From: Alphaproteobacteria bacterium
GTDB lineage: Bacteria; Pseudomonadota; Alphaproteobacteria; Micavibrionales; Micavibrionaceae
Length of the DNA stretch: 64,000 nt
NCBI GenBank assembly: GCA_020442385.1
Contig: JAGRKE010000002.1
Span: 124,001 to 188,000, forward strand
Reading direction: 5' to 3'
Shown here: in pieces, positions 8,710-17,533 of the stretch
Position numbering within the stretch: the first letter of the stretch is position 1
How the letters are laid out: each line of letters begins with the position of its first letter
Notes under the pieces: generated by a model
What the model saw: only the letters and a program-made list of their open reading frames with translations
Databases searched by the model: none
Told to the model about the DNA's origin: nothing
Made by a program: the position numbers and the translations under genes

Positions 8710-9056
8710 TTATTAAATTCCTCTCCCAAAAAATATTATGACAATAAAGTATCATAATATATGTTGTTTTGTCTATTTTTATTACATGTAAATGGATATT
8801 TTGTTGCTTTTCAACCCCTTAAAAGGGTTTTGCACGAGTTTTCTACAAATTCTTTGACTTTTAAGGCCAATCATGGGATATCTATGCCCGTTGAAGGGCG
8901 GGAGAACGCCAGATTCGGTTGACCATAGAGTATATTATTCAACACCTTAGTATATTCTATCGTCCGCCGGACCATCAGCTCCCCCACCTAAAATTTTGAA
9001 AATTCTCTGCGTCCCGACGCGGGGATTCTATCTATAAGACAAGAAAAGGAAACTTA
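8710..9056 (+). promoter_or_regulatory. Gene-free pnp upstream region with promoter-like sites and leader hairpins
   Basis: These 347 bases hold no gene. A candidate promoter is TTGACT at 8854-8859, a 17-base spacer and GATATC at 8877-8882 (weak -10). The transcript leader would contain a GCCC/GGGC hairpin at 8886-8899, a 12-bp stem at 8925-8936 with 8949-8960 (two G-U pairs, 12-base loop), and a short CCCG/CGGG hairpin near 9013-9025. A long structured leader fits the known RNase III-dependent autoregulation of pnp in E. coli, but conservation here is untested. Confidence 0.45.
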
Positions 9057-11204
9057 ATGTTTAAAGTATTTAAAAAAGACATCGATTTCGCAGGCAAAAC
9101 ACTGACCCTGGAGACCGGTAAAATTGCCCGTCAAGCCGACGGATGTATTCTCGCCACAATGGGTGAAACATCCGTTCTTTGTGCGGTGACAGGCGCGAAA
9201 AGCGTAAAAGACGGCCAGGACTTCTTCCCGCTGTCTGTTCACTATCAAGAAAAAACATATGCTGCGGGTAAAATTCCCGGTGGCTTCTTCAAGCGCGAAG
9301 CCCGTCCTTCTGAGAAGGAAACGCTGACATCCCGCTTGATCGACCGCCCGATCCGCCCGTTGTTCCCGAAAGGCTTCCTGAATGAAGTACAGGTTGTTCT
9401 GACCGTGATTTCTCACGATCTTGAAAATGACCCGGACATCGTGGCCATGGTTGGCGCCTCTGCCGCTCTGACAATTTCAGGCATTCCATTCATGGGCCCG
9501 ATTGGCGGCGCGCGCGTTTGCTACAAGGATGGTGAATATTTGATCAACCCGCCAATGGCCGATGTTGGTGAAACAGACCTTGATCTGGTTGTTGCCGGAA
9601 CAAAAGAAGGCGTTTTGATGGTTGAATCAGAAGCCAAAGAACTGGATGAAAAAATTATGCTGGGCGCGGTTCGCGCGGGCCATGAAGCCTATCAGAGCGT
9701 AATTGACGGCATTATTGAACTGGCCGAGATGTGCGCCAAAGATATGTGGGATATTGCCGAAACGCCTGCCGAAATCAAAAAGCTGGAAGAAGACATCAAA
9801 GCCAAATTCGCAAAAGATGTTGAGAAAGCCTATTCCATCACTGACAAGCTGGAGCGTCAAAGCGCTGTCGGCGCGGTGCGTGATGCGGCGATCGAAGCCT
9901 TCACAAATGAAGAGGCCGGCATTGATGACAAAATCATCACAGCCAAATTCAAATCTCTGGAAGCCGACGTTGTCCGCGGCCAAATTTTGAAAACAGGCAA
10001 GCGTATCGACGAGCGTGACACAAAGACTGTGCGCCCGATCGTTGCCGAAGTTGGCGTTCTGCCCCGTACGCACGGCTCTGCCCTGTTCACACGCGGTGAG
10101 ACGCAGGCTCTGGTTGTCACCACATTGGGCACAGGCCAGGACGAGCAGATTATTGACGCGCTTGAGGGTGAATACCGCTCACGCTATCTGCTGCACTATA
10201 ACTTCCCGCCATATTCTGTTGGTGAGGCGGGCCGTATGGGCCCTCCGGGCCGCCGCGAAGTTGGTCACGGTAAGCTGGCATGGCGCGCGACAAACCCATT
10301 GTTGCCGACAGCCGAAGACTTCCCCTACACCATCCGCAACGTGTCAGAGATTACTGAATCCAACGGTTCATCGTCTATGGCCTCTGTTTGTGGTGCCTCA
10401 CTGGCAATGATGGATGCGGGCGTACCTTTGAAAGCCCCTGTGGCCGGTATTGCCATGGGTCTGATTAAAGAAGGCGATGACTTCGCCGTTCTGTCAGACA
10501 TTCTGGGTGATGAAGATCATCTAGGCGACATGGACTTCAAAGTGGCCGGAACGAAGGATGGTATTACCGCCCTTCAGATGGACATCAAAATCACTTCGAT
10601 TACAGAAGAGATTATGAAGATCGCTCTGGAGCAAGCCAAAGACGGCCGCCTTCACATTCTGAAAGAAATGGGCAAGGCCCTGACCGAAGCACGTAGCGAA
10701 CTGAACGCTCATGCACCGCAGATCGTGACTATCAAGATCCCAACCGACAAAATCCGTGAAGTGATCGGTACGGGCGGTAAGGTTATCCGCGAAATCGTTG
10801 AAGTTTCCGGCGCGAAGGTTGATATTGATGATGACGGCACAATCAAGGTCGCCGGTACATCACAAGAGTCTATCGACACCGCGATGAAGATGATCAACGA
10901 CATCGTGGCCGAGCCGGAAGTCGGCGTGGTTTATGACGGCACAGTTGTGAAAACCGTTGATTTCGGCGCGTTCGTGAATTTCATGGGCAGCCGTGACGGC
11001 CTCGTGCACATCTCTGAATTGCAGGATGCGCGCACCGCCAACACCACCGACGTTGTCAGCGAAGGCGACAAGGTGAAGGTTCTGTGCATCGGCATGGATG
11101 ACCGCGGCAAGGTGAAGCTGTCTATGAAGCGCGTGAACCAGGAAACCGGTGAGCAAATCGCACAAGACGATAAGCCAAAAGATAAAAAAGAAGCCAACGG
11201 CTAG
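9057..11204 (+). CDS. pnp: Polyribonucleotide nucleotidyltransferase (PNPase)
   Basis: PNPase is the phosphorolytic 3'-5' exoribonuclease of the degradosome. The 715 residues show the first RNase PH domain ([28 protein letters not shown]), the helical linker, the second catalytic RNase PH domain ([24 protein letters not shown], and [19 protein letters not shown] with catalytic acidic residues), a KH domain ([12 protein letters not shown], about 555-615) and an S1 domain (about 622-690). An AAAGGAA sequence precedes ATG 9057. A palindromic repeat begins 12 bp after the stop. Confidence 0.98.
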   Translation: MFKVFKKDIDFAGKTLTLETGKIARQADGCILATMGETSVLCAVTGAKSVKDGQDFFPLSVHYQEKTYAAGKIPGGFFKREARPSEKETLTSRLIDRPIRPLFPKGFLNEVQVVLTVISHDLENDPDIVAMVGASAALTISGIPFMGPIGGARVCYKDGEYLINPPMADVGETDLDLVVAGTKEGVLMVESEAKELDEKIMLGAVRAGHEAYQSVIDGIIELAEMCAKDMWDIAETPAEIKKLEEDIKAKFAKDVEKAYSITDKLERQSAVGAVRDAAIEAFTNEEAGIDDKIITAKFKSLEADVVRGQILKTGKRIDERDTKTVRPIVAEVGVLPRTHGSALFTRGETQALVVTTLGTGQDEQIIDALEGEYRSRYLLHYNFPPYSVGEAGRMGPPGRREVGHGKLAWRATNPLLPTAEDFPYTIRNVSEITESNGSSSMASVCGASLAMMDAGVPLKAPVAGIAMGLIKEGDDFAVLSDILGDEDHLGDMDFKVAGTKDGITALQMDIKITSITEEIMKIALEQAKDGRLHILKEMGKALTEARSELNAHAPQIVTIKIPTDKIREVIGTGGKVIREIVEVSGAKVDIDDDGTIKVAGTSQESIDTAMKMINDIVAEPEVGVVYDGTVVKTVDFGAFVNFMGSRDGLVHISELQDARTANTTDVVSEGDKVKVLCIGMDDRGKVKLSMKRVNQETGEQIAQDDKPKDKKEANG

Positions 11205-11215
11205 CCCCTAGCTCT

Positions 11216-11288
11216 CTGCTTTCCCCGTGTAAACGGGGATCTTATTGTGCCTAACCAACACAGATTCCCGCTTTCGCGGGAAAAGCAG
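11216..11288. repeat. Palindromic repeat element, copy A
   Basis: A 73-bp element of two hairpins, CCCCGT/ACGGGG (11223-11238) and TTCCCGC/GCGGGAA (11265-11282), whose outer ends CTGCTTT and AAAGCAG are themselves complementary. The left and right halves are inverted copies of each other. Related copies lie at 14597, 18857 and 62003. This copy lies between the pnp stop and the terminator at 11331 and could affect mRNA 3'-end stability. Confidence 0.85.
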
Positions 11289-11330
11289 ACGGGTAAATCG
11301 CGCCGTTCGCAATGACGATTTAAGCAATCA

Positions 11331-11360
11331 AAACGCCCCTTCCCACGGATCGGGCGTTTT
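11331..11360 (+). terminator. Terminator downstream of pnp
   Basis: AAACGCCC and GGGCGTTT form a stem around a CTTCCCACGGATC-type loop, followed by TTTTATT. It probably ends the pnp transcript. A near-identical copy stands at 11948-11981. Confidence 0.8.
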
Positions 11361-11423
11361 TTATTGACTGTGCAAAGCCAATCATATTATGTCATTAATA
11401 ATGATGTTTTTAAGAGGCAGCAA

Positions 11424-11930
11424 ATGGATATAAAAAAATTCAAAGATATTTGGAATGAAATAAAAAGCATTGAAGGCCTTGTTCCTGAAGTGGTCGAGAC
11501 GCACATCAAAAACATAGAACAAAAGAAAGCCAATGGTGAAGAGATACTGCCCATCGTTTACTGTGACATAAACGAAACCCTTTTAGGTCGACACGGTGGT
11601 TTAAATGTCCCAATTTACAATGCTTTAGAAAAATTGAAAGAACACGGATATAAAATCGTTATAGCGTCAGCTTTGCCTGATGAGGGAAGAGACAACCTCG
11701 TAAAACGAGGTGTAATCGTGGCTCCTTCAAGAAACGGCTATCCCGTTGTTAATAAAGTTGATTTATTGGAGACCAAAGACGGCCTTAATGAAGAATACAG
11801 AAATGCTGCAGAGGGCAACAAACCACAGCTTGAATTATATATTGATGATGCTGAGCGTGGTTTAAAATCTGAAGCTTTTGCAGGCTATATGGATCCTTAT
11901 GAATTATTAGAAGACCCATGTGCCAATTAG
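11424..11930 (+). CDS. HAD-like protein with D-x-N-x-T motif (first of three)
   Basis: A 168-residue protein with a HAD Rossmann-like fold pattern: motif I YCDINETLL (Asp 48), motif II strand IVIASA (Ser 82), a candidate motif III Lys at 111, and motif IV LYIDDAERG (Asp 141-142). The second motif-I Asp of phosphatases is replaced by Asn. I choose ATG 11424, preceded by AGAGG, because the longer frame from 11364 starts inside a terminator. The gene is flanked by two nearly identical terminators, is AT-rich, and is followed by two related genes. The substrate is unknown. Confidence 0.65.
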   Translation: MDIKKFKDIWNEIKSIEGLVPEVVETHIKNIEQKKANGEEILPIVYCDINETLLGRHGGLNVPIYNALEKLKEHGYKIVIASALPDEGRDNLVKRGVIVAPSRNGYPVVNKVDLLETKDGLNEEYRNAAEGNKPQLELYIDDAERGLKSEAFAGYMDPYELLEDPCAN

Positions 11931-11947
11931 CAAGACCACCGGCCCTG

Positions 11948-11981
11948 AAACGCCCCTTCCCAACGGATCGGGCGTTTTTTA
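11948..11981 (+). terminator. Second copy of the terminator, after the first HAD-like gene
   Basis: AAACGCCC/GGGCGTTT stem, CTTCCCAACGGATC-type loop and six T. The sequence matches the pnp terminator at 11331 apart from one extra base in the loop, which points to duplication of this block. Confidence 0.8.
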
Positions 11982-12042
11982 TTGCGCAAATAATATGCGC
12001 TATGCTAAAAATATGTCAAATTAATTGAGTGCAAGAAACATT

Positions 12043-12453
12043 ATGCCTGATTTGGTAAATATTTTTGAGGACATAAAAGCAGCGGACAATGCCGAGCCCG
12101 TTGTACATGTCGAGCTGTCTGCGCTCATAAAAAATGGCGGCGCATTCAACACTTCTCTTCTTGCCAGCCTCATAAAAATACAACAACAAGGCGGTGAAGT
12201 TCTCGTCTACGCCGATGACTACACTAAAAAAAGTTTTGAGAAGCCCTTCAAAAAATGCCTTGAGAGCTTCTGTGGCACTGGAGAAATATTCAAACTCATA
12301 AGCTACTCGGACAGGATAAAAATAGAAGGATTTCGGAAAGCCTATTTCAACGAAAACGCGCGAAAACTGGCCATGATTGTAACAAGCGGGAATGAAGTTC
12401 GCCCTGAAGTCAAACAGGTTTATAGCCAGCATATCCACGACTTTGCCGCTTGA
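12043..12453 (+). CDS. Degenerate HAD-like paralogue (second of three)
   Basis: A 136-residue protein whose VVHVELSALIKNGGAF segment followed by GGEVLVYADD lines up with motif I and motif II of its two neighbours, but Asp is replaced by Glu 24, Asn by Ser 26 and the motif-II Ser is absent; no DD motif IV is seen. It is probably a catalytically dead or divergent HAD-like protein. An upstream TTG at 12025 is in frame, but ATG 12043 is likelier. The third gene follows 16 bp later, so they form a pair of cotranscribed genes. Confidence 0.55.
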   Translation: MPDLVNIFEDIKAADNAEPVVHVELSALIKNGGAFNTSLLASLIKIQQQGGEVLVYADDYTKKSFEKPFKKCLESFCGTGEIFKLISYSDRIKIEGFRKAYFNENARKLAMIVTSGNEVRPEVKQVYSQHIHDFAA

Positions 12454-12469
12454 AAAAAGCCGACGAAAA

Positions 12470-12976
12470 ATGAGTATAGATTCCCAAAAGCAGTTACGCC
12501 CGCCTGTCGATAAAATTCTTCGCTATTTTGAGCAAAGGCTCGTTGATAAATTCAATTTCTCTGCAAACCGCCAGAAAGCCTTAAAGCAAATTTCAAAATT
12601 GAAAATTTTGTTTGTGACTGATGTAAATCAAACCCTTGAAAATAACGGGACTCTGTATGACGACTACCATGACGCTTTGATACGCTATAACAAAAAAAGC
12701 AAAATAAGGGTCGCAATCGCATCCGCAGAAGAAAACCGTGAAAGCATAAAAAAACTCGGCGTAAGCGAAAGCCTGACACGAGATTTTTTAAACAAAGGCA
12801 AATCAAAACAATTTAAGGCCGACATCACAGAAAGAGCGGAAAAATATGATGTTGTGTTTTTCGTTGATGATAACAAAATGATGCGGATACTTGTAAACAA
12901 ATGGCTAAACGGGAAAGCCATTACAATTGATCCGGCAGAAATTTATAGCTTGGACTCAGCGCCTGCCCTTCAATAA
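12470..12976 (+). CDS. HAD-like protein with D-x-N-x-T motif (third of three)
   Basis: A 168-residue protein, exactly as long as the first of the trio. It has motif I FVTDVNQTL (Asp 51), motif II strand VAIASA (Ser 85), a Lys-rich stretch 109-117 and motif IV VFFVDDNKM (Asp 133-134). The Asn in motif I is shared with the first gene. ATG 12470 is chosen because a longer frame from 12392 would overlap the preceding gene by 62 bp. It is AT-rich against its neighbours and its function is unknown; a small phosphohydrolase or phosphate-binding protein is inference. Confidence 0.62.
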   Translation: MSIDSQKQLRPPVDKILRYFEQRLVDKFNFSANRQKALKQISKLKILFVTDVNQTLENNGTLYDDYHDALIRYNKKSKIRVAIASAEENRESIKKLGVSESLTRDFLNKGKSKQFKADITERAEKYDVVFFVDDNKMMRILVNKWLNGKAITIDPAEIYSLDSAPALQ

Positions 12977-13018
12977 TCTGGTGTCTTGTCTGATTTCGTA
13001 TTTCTGTTATAAACGCGC

Positions 13019-13765
13019 ATGACTTTAAAACTGCCACAAATTATCGGTCATCGCGGCTCTGCTGCTTACGCCCCTGAAAACACGCTGGAGGGCATTCGCG
13101 CCGCTGCGGATATGGGGATTGAGTGGGTGGAGCTGGATGTAAAGCTCACCAAGGACGATGTGCCGATTATTTTCCATGATGACACGCTGGAGCGCACAAC
13201 CAACGGCACCGGCGCGGTGAAGGATTTCACACTGGCTGAGCTCAAAGAGCTGGATGCCGGCAGCTGGTTTTCCGAAGGATTTTATGCAACCACAATTCCC
13301 ACGCTCGAAGAAGCGCTGGAGGTTCTGATTGAGCTGGATATGGGCCTCAATCTGGAGATTAAGCCCTGCCCCGGTCGTGAACGGGAAACGGCGGAAATCG
13401 CGCTGGATGTGCTCTCTCAATATTGGGATGACCATGACAAGCTGCTGATCTCCAGCTTTTCGCATGTATCGCTAGAAGCCGCCCTTGAAATGGCGTCAGA
13501 TTGGCATCGCGGGTTTTTGCTGCCCGAAGACTGGCCGAAAAATTGGGCCGAACTGGCCGAATATTTGAAGGTCTCCACGATTAATCTGAACGGCAACACC
13601 GTGTCACACGAGGATGTGGAGACGGCTCTGGCGTTTGGAAAGCCGATTTTGGCCTATACGATCAATGATGAGGAGCGCGCACAATTGCTGCAAAGCTGGG
13701 GCGTACATGGCTTTTTCTCAGACGCACCCGATGAAATCCAAGGCGCGATCCTAACGGTGCATTAA
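13019..13765 (+). CDS. Glycerophosphodiester phosphodiesterase
   Basis: This enzyme hydrolyses glycerophosphodiesters to glycerol-3-phosphate and an alcohol. The 248-residue protein has the GDPD signature: IGHRGSAAYAPENT (catalytic His 11, Glu), ELDVKLTKDDVPIIFHDDTL with metal-binding acids and the second catalytic His, RTTNGTG, and LEIKP. There is no signal peptide, so it is cytoplasmic (UgpQ-like rather than GlpQ-like). Its stop overlaps the fabI stop on the other strand by four bases (TTAA). Confidence 0.92.
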   Translation: MTLKLPQIIGHRGSAAYAPENTLEGIRAAADMGIEWVELDVKLTKDDVPIIFHDDTLERTTNGTGAVKDFTLAELKELDAGSWFSEGFYATTIPTLEEALEVLIELDMGLNLEIKPCPGRERETAEIALDVLSQYWDDHDKLLISSFSHVSLEAALEMASDWHRGFLLPEDWPKNWAELAEYLKVSTINLNGNTVSHEDVETALAFGKPILAYTINDEERAQLLQSWGVHGFFSDAPDEIQGAILTVH

Positions 13766-14586
13766 GCCCCGTTACCATTCCCGTTTTTGGCGAGTTCGTC
13801 GAGATTGCTGTGCGGGGGCATGCCCATCACGTTATAACCGCAATCGACATAGTGAACCTCTCCTGTGACCGCGCTGGAGAGATCAGAGAGCAAATACAGC
13901 GCCGTTCCACCCAGCTCCTCAAGCTCAACCGATCTCTGAAGAGGTGCGGTTAACACATTGTATTTAAATGTTCTTCGTGCGCCGCCAATAACCGCACCAG
14001 CCAATGTACGCATCGGCCCGGCAGAAATGGCATTCACACGGATATTTTCCGCACCCAGATCGGCGGCCAGATAGCGCGTGGAAGCCTCAAGCGCCGCTTT
14101 CGCCACGCCCATCACGTTGTAATTGGGCATCACTTTTTCCGAGCCGTAATAGGTCAGTGTCACCGCGCTGCCGCCCTCACTCATCAAATCCTTGGCCCGG
14201 CGCATAACCGAGGTGAAGGAATAACAAGAAATATGCATCGAGGTCAGGAAGTTATCGAGCGTGGTATCAACATAACGGCCCTGAAGCTCATCTTTGTTTG
14301 AATACGCAATCGCATGAATGACGAAATCGAGCGTGCCCCATTCCTTCTTCAGCGCCGCAAAAATCGCATCAATGCTGGATTCGTCGGTCACATCACAATC
14401 CAGAACAATCGATGATCCAACACTTTCTGCTAATGGCTTTACGCGCTTACCGAACGCATCGCCCTGATAGGTGAAAGCCAGCTCCGCGCCATGCTCATGC
14501 AGGGCCTTGGCCATGCCCCAGGCGATAGACTTTTCATTCGCCACCCCCATAACAAGGCCCTTTTTGCCCTTCATTAAATCACTCAT
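13762..14586 (-). CDS. fabI: Enoyl-[acyl-carrier-protein] reductase FabI
   Basis: FabI performs the last reduction of the type II fatty-acid elongation cycle with NADH. The 274 residues show the SDR-type cofactor region GKKGLVMGVANEKSIAWGMA, the FVIHAIAYSNKDEL segment, and the catalytic Tyr-x6-Lys in NYNVMGVAKAALEAS. The C-terminus ends in an Asn/Gly tail (KNGNGNGA). It lies downstream of fabB on the minus strand, with a palindromic repeat in the 82-bp spacer. An alternative start four codons in (MKGKKG) is possible. Confidence 0.96.
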   Translation of the reverse strand: MSDLMKGKKGLVMGVANEKSIAWGMAKALHEHGAELAFTYQGDAFGKRVKPLAESVGSSIVLDCDVTDESSIDAIFAALKKEWGTLDFVIHAIAYSNKDELQGRYVDTTLDNFLTSMHISCYSFTSVMRRAKDLMSEGGSAVTLTYYGSEKVMPNYNVMGVAKAALEASTRYLAADLGAENIRVNAISAGPMRTLAGAVIGGARRTFKYNVLTAPLQRSVELEELGGTALYLLSDLSSAVTGEVHYVDCGYNVMGMPPHSNLDELAKNGNGNGA

Positions 14587-14596
14587 GCTTTTTTAC

Positions 14597-14661
14597 CTGC
14601 TTTCCCCGTGTAAACGGGGATCTTTCTTAACATCAACAGATCCCCGCTTTCGCGGGGAAGA
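14597..14661. repeat. Palindromic repeat element, copy B
   Basis: The same two-hairpin element as copy A: CTGCTTTCCCCGTGTAAACG on the left and CCCCGCTTTCGCGGGG on the right. It fills most of the fabB-fabI spacer within one transcription unit, so it would be transcribed as two stacked hairpins and might limit readthrough or stabilise the upstream fabA-fabB message. Confidence 0.85.
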
Positions 14662-14668
14662 CAAATGG

Positions 14669-15898
14669 TTATTCCTCATATTTACTCATCGCCAGAGTGC
14701 AATTCGTACCGCCAAAGCCGAAGCTGTTGGAGAGAACGGTTTGGTGTTTCACATTGTTGATGGTCTCGCGCGCGATTGGGAAATCTTTCGCGCCCTCGTC
14801 CAGATCTTGCACATTGATACTGGGCGCAACGAAATCATGCTCCATCATCAGCAGGGAATAGATAGCCTCTTGCACGCCCGCCCCGCCCAGACAATGGCCG
14901 GTCATGGATTTTGTCGCACTGATATGCGGCAAATCCTGATCGCGCCCGGCAAAGGCATTACGAATGGCATTCAGCTCTACAATGTCGCCCACAGGCGTGG
15001 ATGTGCCGTGCGTATTGATATAGGTCACAGGGGTTTTCACCGTGCTGAGTGCCCTCTCCATCGCGCGTTGACCGCCTTCACCACTGGGGGCAACCATATC
15101 CGCGCCATCAGAGGTCGCGCCGTAGCCCGTGACTTCGGCATAGATTTTCGCGCCGCGCGCTTTTGCATGCTCCAGCTCTTCCAGCACAACAATCCCGCCG
15201 CCGCCGGCAATCACAAACCCGTCACGGTTCGCATCATAAGCGCGCGCAGCGGTTTGCGGCGCATCGTTATATTTAGAGCTCATCGCGCCCATGGCATCGA
15301 AGAGAACTGAGAGCGTCCAGTCCAGCTCTTCCCCACCGCCGGCGAACATCACATCCTGCTTGCCCCATTGGATCAGTTCCGTCGCATTGCCGATGCAGTG
15401 CGCGGAGGTGCTGCAGGCCGATGAAATTGTGTAATTCACACCTTTAATTTGAAAGTTGGTTGCCGCCGTGGCCGATGTGGTTGAACACATGGTTTTTGGA
15501 ACTGCAAACGGCCCGACGCGCTTTGGGCCCTTTTCGCGGGTAATATCCGCCGCGGCGACTTGCGCCTTTGTGGACGGACCGCCGGAGCCGACGATAATGC
15601 CTGTGCGCTCATTAATAATGTCTTTTTCTTCAAGGCCGGAATCGGCAATGGCCTGCTCCATCGACAAATGCGTATAGGCCGCCGCATCGCCCATAAAGCG
15701 GAACAGGCGCTTATCAATGGCTTCGGCCAGATCGATATTGGGCTTGCCGTGCACGTGCGAGCGAAAACCCAGCTCCGCATATTCCGGCGAAAAAGAAATG
15801 CCCGACTTCCCGGCCTTTAATGAGGCCAGAACCTCTTCCTTGTTATTTCCGATACACGAAACAATACCTATGCCAGTAATAACGACGCGGCGTGTCAT
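14669..15898 (-). CDS. fabB: 3-oxoacyl-[acyl-carrier-protein] synthase I
   Basis: FabB is the condensing enzyme needed to elongate unsaturated fatty acids. The 409 residues have the KAS Cys-His-His triad: Cys 162 in [10 protein letters not shown], His in [12 protein letters not shown] and His in [14 protein letters not shown]. The opening [17 protein letters not shown] is typical of FabB. It lies 12 bp downstream of fabA on the minus strand, the usual arrangement of the anaerobic unsaturated fatty-acid pathway. Confidence 0.96.
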   Translation of the reverse strand: MTRRVVITGIGIVSCIGNNKEEVLASLKAGKSGISFSPEYAELGFRSHVHGKPNIDLAEAIDKRLFRFMGDAAAYTHLSMEQAIADSGLEEKDIINERTGIIVGSGGPSTKAQVAAADITREKGPKRVGPFAVPKTMCSTTSATAATNFQIKGVNYTISSACSTSAHCIGNATELIQWGKQDVMFAGGGEELDWTLSVLFDAMGAMSSKYNDAPQTAARAYDANRDGFVIAGGGGIVVLEELEHAKARGAKIYAEVTGYGATSDGADMVAPSGEGGQRAMERALSTVKTPVTYINTHGTSTPVGDIVELNAIRNAFAGRDQDLPHISATKSMTGHCLGGAGVQEAIYSLLMMEHDFVAPSINVQDLDEGAKDFPIARETINNVKHQTVLSNSFGFGGTNCTLAMSKYEE

Positions 15899-15910
15899 GG
15901 TGAATTTTCC

Positions 15911-16432
15911 TTATTCAGTTCCCGAATTGTCGAACAAACCGACTTTCATCCCGGAGACGTCATAGGCAAGATTTCCGTCGGCATAAACCTTGCCATCCGC
16001 GATGCCCATCACGAGCTTGCGGTTAATCACGCGTTTAAAATCAACAACGTATTTGAGCTGCTTGATCTTTGGTGTAATCATCTCAGTAAGCTTCACATCA
16101 CTCACACCCAGAGCACGTCCGGCGCCTGGCGCCCCTGTCCAGCCCAGGAAAAACCCTGTGAGCTGCCACAGCGCATCCAAGCCCAAACAGCCCGGCATAA
16201 CCGGATCGCCGAGAAAATGGCACTGAAAAAACCACAAATCAGGCTTGATATCGAATTCCGCCTCAATCACGCCCTTACCGTTTGCGCCACCCTCAAGATC
16301 CACATTGGTGATGCGGTCGATCATCAACATCGGCGGGGCTGGCAATTGCGCGTTGCCGGGACCAAAAAGCTCCCCGCGGCCGCAGGCCAGAATATCTTCA
16401 TATGTGTAGCTAGATTTTTGTTCGAATGACAT
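15911..16432 (-). CDS. fabA: 3-hydroxydecanoyl-ACP dehydratase/isomerase
   Basis: FabA dehydrates 3-hydroxydecanoyl-ACP and isomerises the trans-2 to the cis-3 product, starting unsaturated fatty-acid synthesis. The 173-residue protein has the active-site pair His 72 ([15 protein letters not shown]) and Asp 86 (LDALWQ), equivalent to E. coli His70/Asp84, and the PPMLMIDR motif. It is the first gene of the fabA-fabB-fabI unit. A TTTGAA-N5-TTCAAA inverted repeat lies 18 bp upstream of the start. Confidence 0.97.
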   Translation of the reverse strand: MSFEQKSSYTYEDILACGRGELFGPGNAQLPAPPMLMIDRITNVDLEGGANGKGVIEAEFDIKPDLWFFQCHFLGDPVMPGCLGLDALWQLTGFFLGWTGAPGAGRALGVSDVKLTEMITPKIKQLKYVVDFKRVINRKLVMGIADGKVYADGNLAYDVSGMKVGLFDNSGTE

Positions 16433-16449
16433 AAATTCGCCCTACTATT

Positions 16450-16466
16450 TTTGAATATTGTTCAAA
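16450..16466 (-). promoter_or_regulatory. Inverted repeat upstream of fabA (possible operator)
   Basis: The arms TTTGAA and TTCAAA with a five-base centre form a 17-bp symmetric site 18 bp before the fabA start. Its size and place fit an operator for a dimeric regulator. Which regulator is unknown, and the AT-rich symmetry could be chance. Confidence 0.25.
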
Positions 16467-16522
16467 GAGTTATAGGGGTTTCGGCGCACGCACGCAACCC
16501 TTAGTGAATGCTATTTATACTG

Positions 16523-17533
16523 TTAAAGGGAAACCGATTGTTGCTGCATGCACACAGACTTATAAGTCTCTGTAATTGCAGACATTGCAAGGGGTTTGGC
16601 GATCGCAGGCTCCATCTCTGGAACCTCGCCGCCAGCGGCTACAGCCACCATACGTCCTGCGGCCTTGGCGCAGCAGACGCTCTGCGCATATTGATCACGC
16701 AAACCGATTGCATCAAAAAAGCTGCCGCAATAGGGCTCAATGCCTAAAATCAGATTGATCGGCGCACTGACCGGGATATCATTCGCCGCCAAGCCAAAGC
16801 GCCAGTCACTGCCCGCGGGAACACCAAGACGTACGGCCTCTTGCGTCATCACATTGGCCACCTGATCCAGATGTTCGGGGATATCCGCGCCGCGGAACAT
16901 GTGGCATATATCTGTATGAACGGACAGCGCCAATCTGCGCCCGGACACCGCGCTGAGCGAGGCAATGCAATCGCCCAAGGACCACCCCTCAAGGGCGACC
17001 TTTTTCTCGATCACGATATCACACAGTTCTTGCGCTGCAATCTCATAGGTCATGCAGCGCTTCACACACTCTATCAAGAGTCTAAATGTCTCGGCGCGGC
17101 TCTGGTGATCATCTTCCCAGGCCACAATGATATTGTGAATAATACCGAGGATAAGTTTGTGGAATTCAAATTGGCAATCCAGCCATTCCTCAAAGAACAT
17201 CCGCGCGGCGAAGCGTCCGCGCTCGGTCTCAAAATCCATGATATGCGCGGGCGGCAAGGCATTGCGAGTCACCAGCCCCTCTAAAGGCTCACACCCCAGA
17301 AGATCGGCCAGCATGTCAAAGCTCGCCTCCATCGCTTCATCGGGGTTATCAAACACCATATAGGTTTCCACCAACACGCCCGCCATATGCTGAATCACCT
17401 TCATGACATCGGTGCCCTGCTCGGGGTTGGATGCCATATGGATCAGACCAGAGTAAAGACGGGCGCCCATATCGGGCTTGTTGGTTAATGCAAACATTTG
17501 AATCACTTTTGCGTTGGTTTCGTGAAAGACCAA
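16523..17533 (-). CDS. Hypothetical protein, up to 336 aa
   Basis: A long soluble, mostly helical protein I cannot assign. Its middle is rich in His, Cys and acidic residues (FHKLILGIIHNIIVAWEDDH, about 150-170; MTYEIAAQELCDIVI, about 190-205). No signal peptide or membrane span is seen. The frame begins at a TTG at 17533; the first ATG is at 17497, so the start is uncertain. It is followed by fabA 90 bp away on the same strand. Codon use matches core genes, arguing for a long-resident gene. Confidence 0.65.
   Translation of the reverse strand: MVFHETNAKVIQMFALTNKPDMGARLYSGLIHMASNPEQGTDVMKVIQHMAGVLVETYMVFDNPDEAMEASFDMLADLLGCEPLEGLVTRNALPPAHIMDFETERGRFAARMFFEEWLDCQFEFHKLILGIIHNIIVAWEDDHQSRAETFRLLIECVKRCMTYEIAAQELCDIVIEKKVALEGWSLGDCIASLSAVSGRRLALSVHTDICHMFRGADIPEHLDQVANVMTQEAVRLGVPAGSDWRFGLAANDIPVSAPINLILGIEPYCGSFFDAIGLRDQYAQSVCCAKAAGRMVAVAAGGEVPEMEPAIAKPLAMSAITETYKSVCMQQQSVSL

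Noticed and set aside
14471..15310. 279-codon plus-strand frame across fabI and fabB
   Set aside because: It is antisense to two conserved genes, and its SPCKRG stretch is only the translated palindromic repeat.
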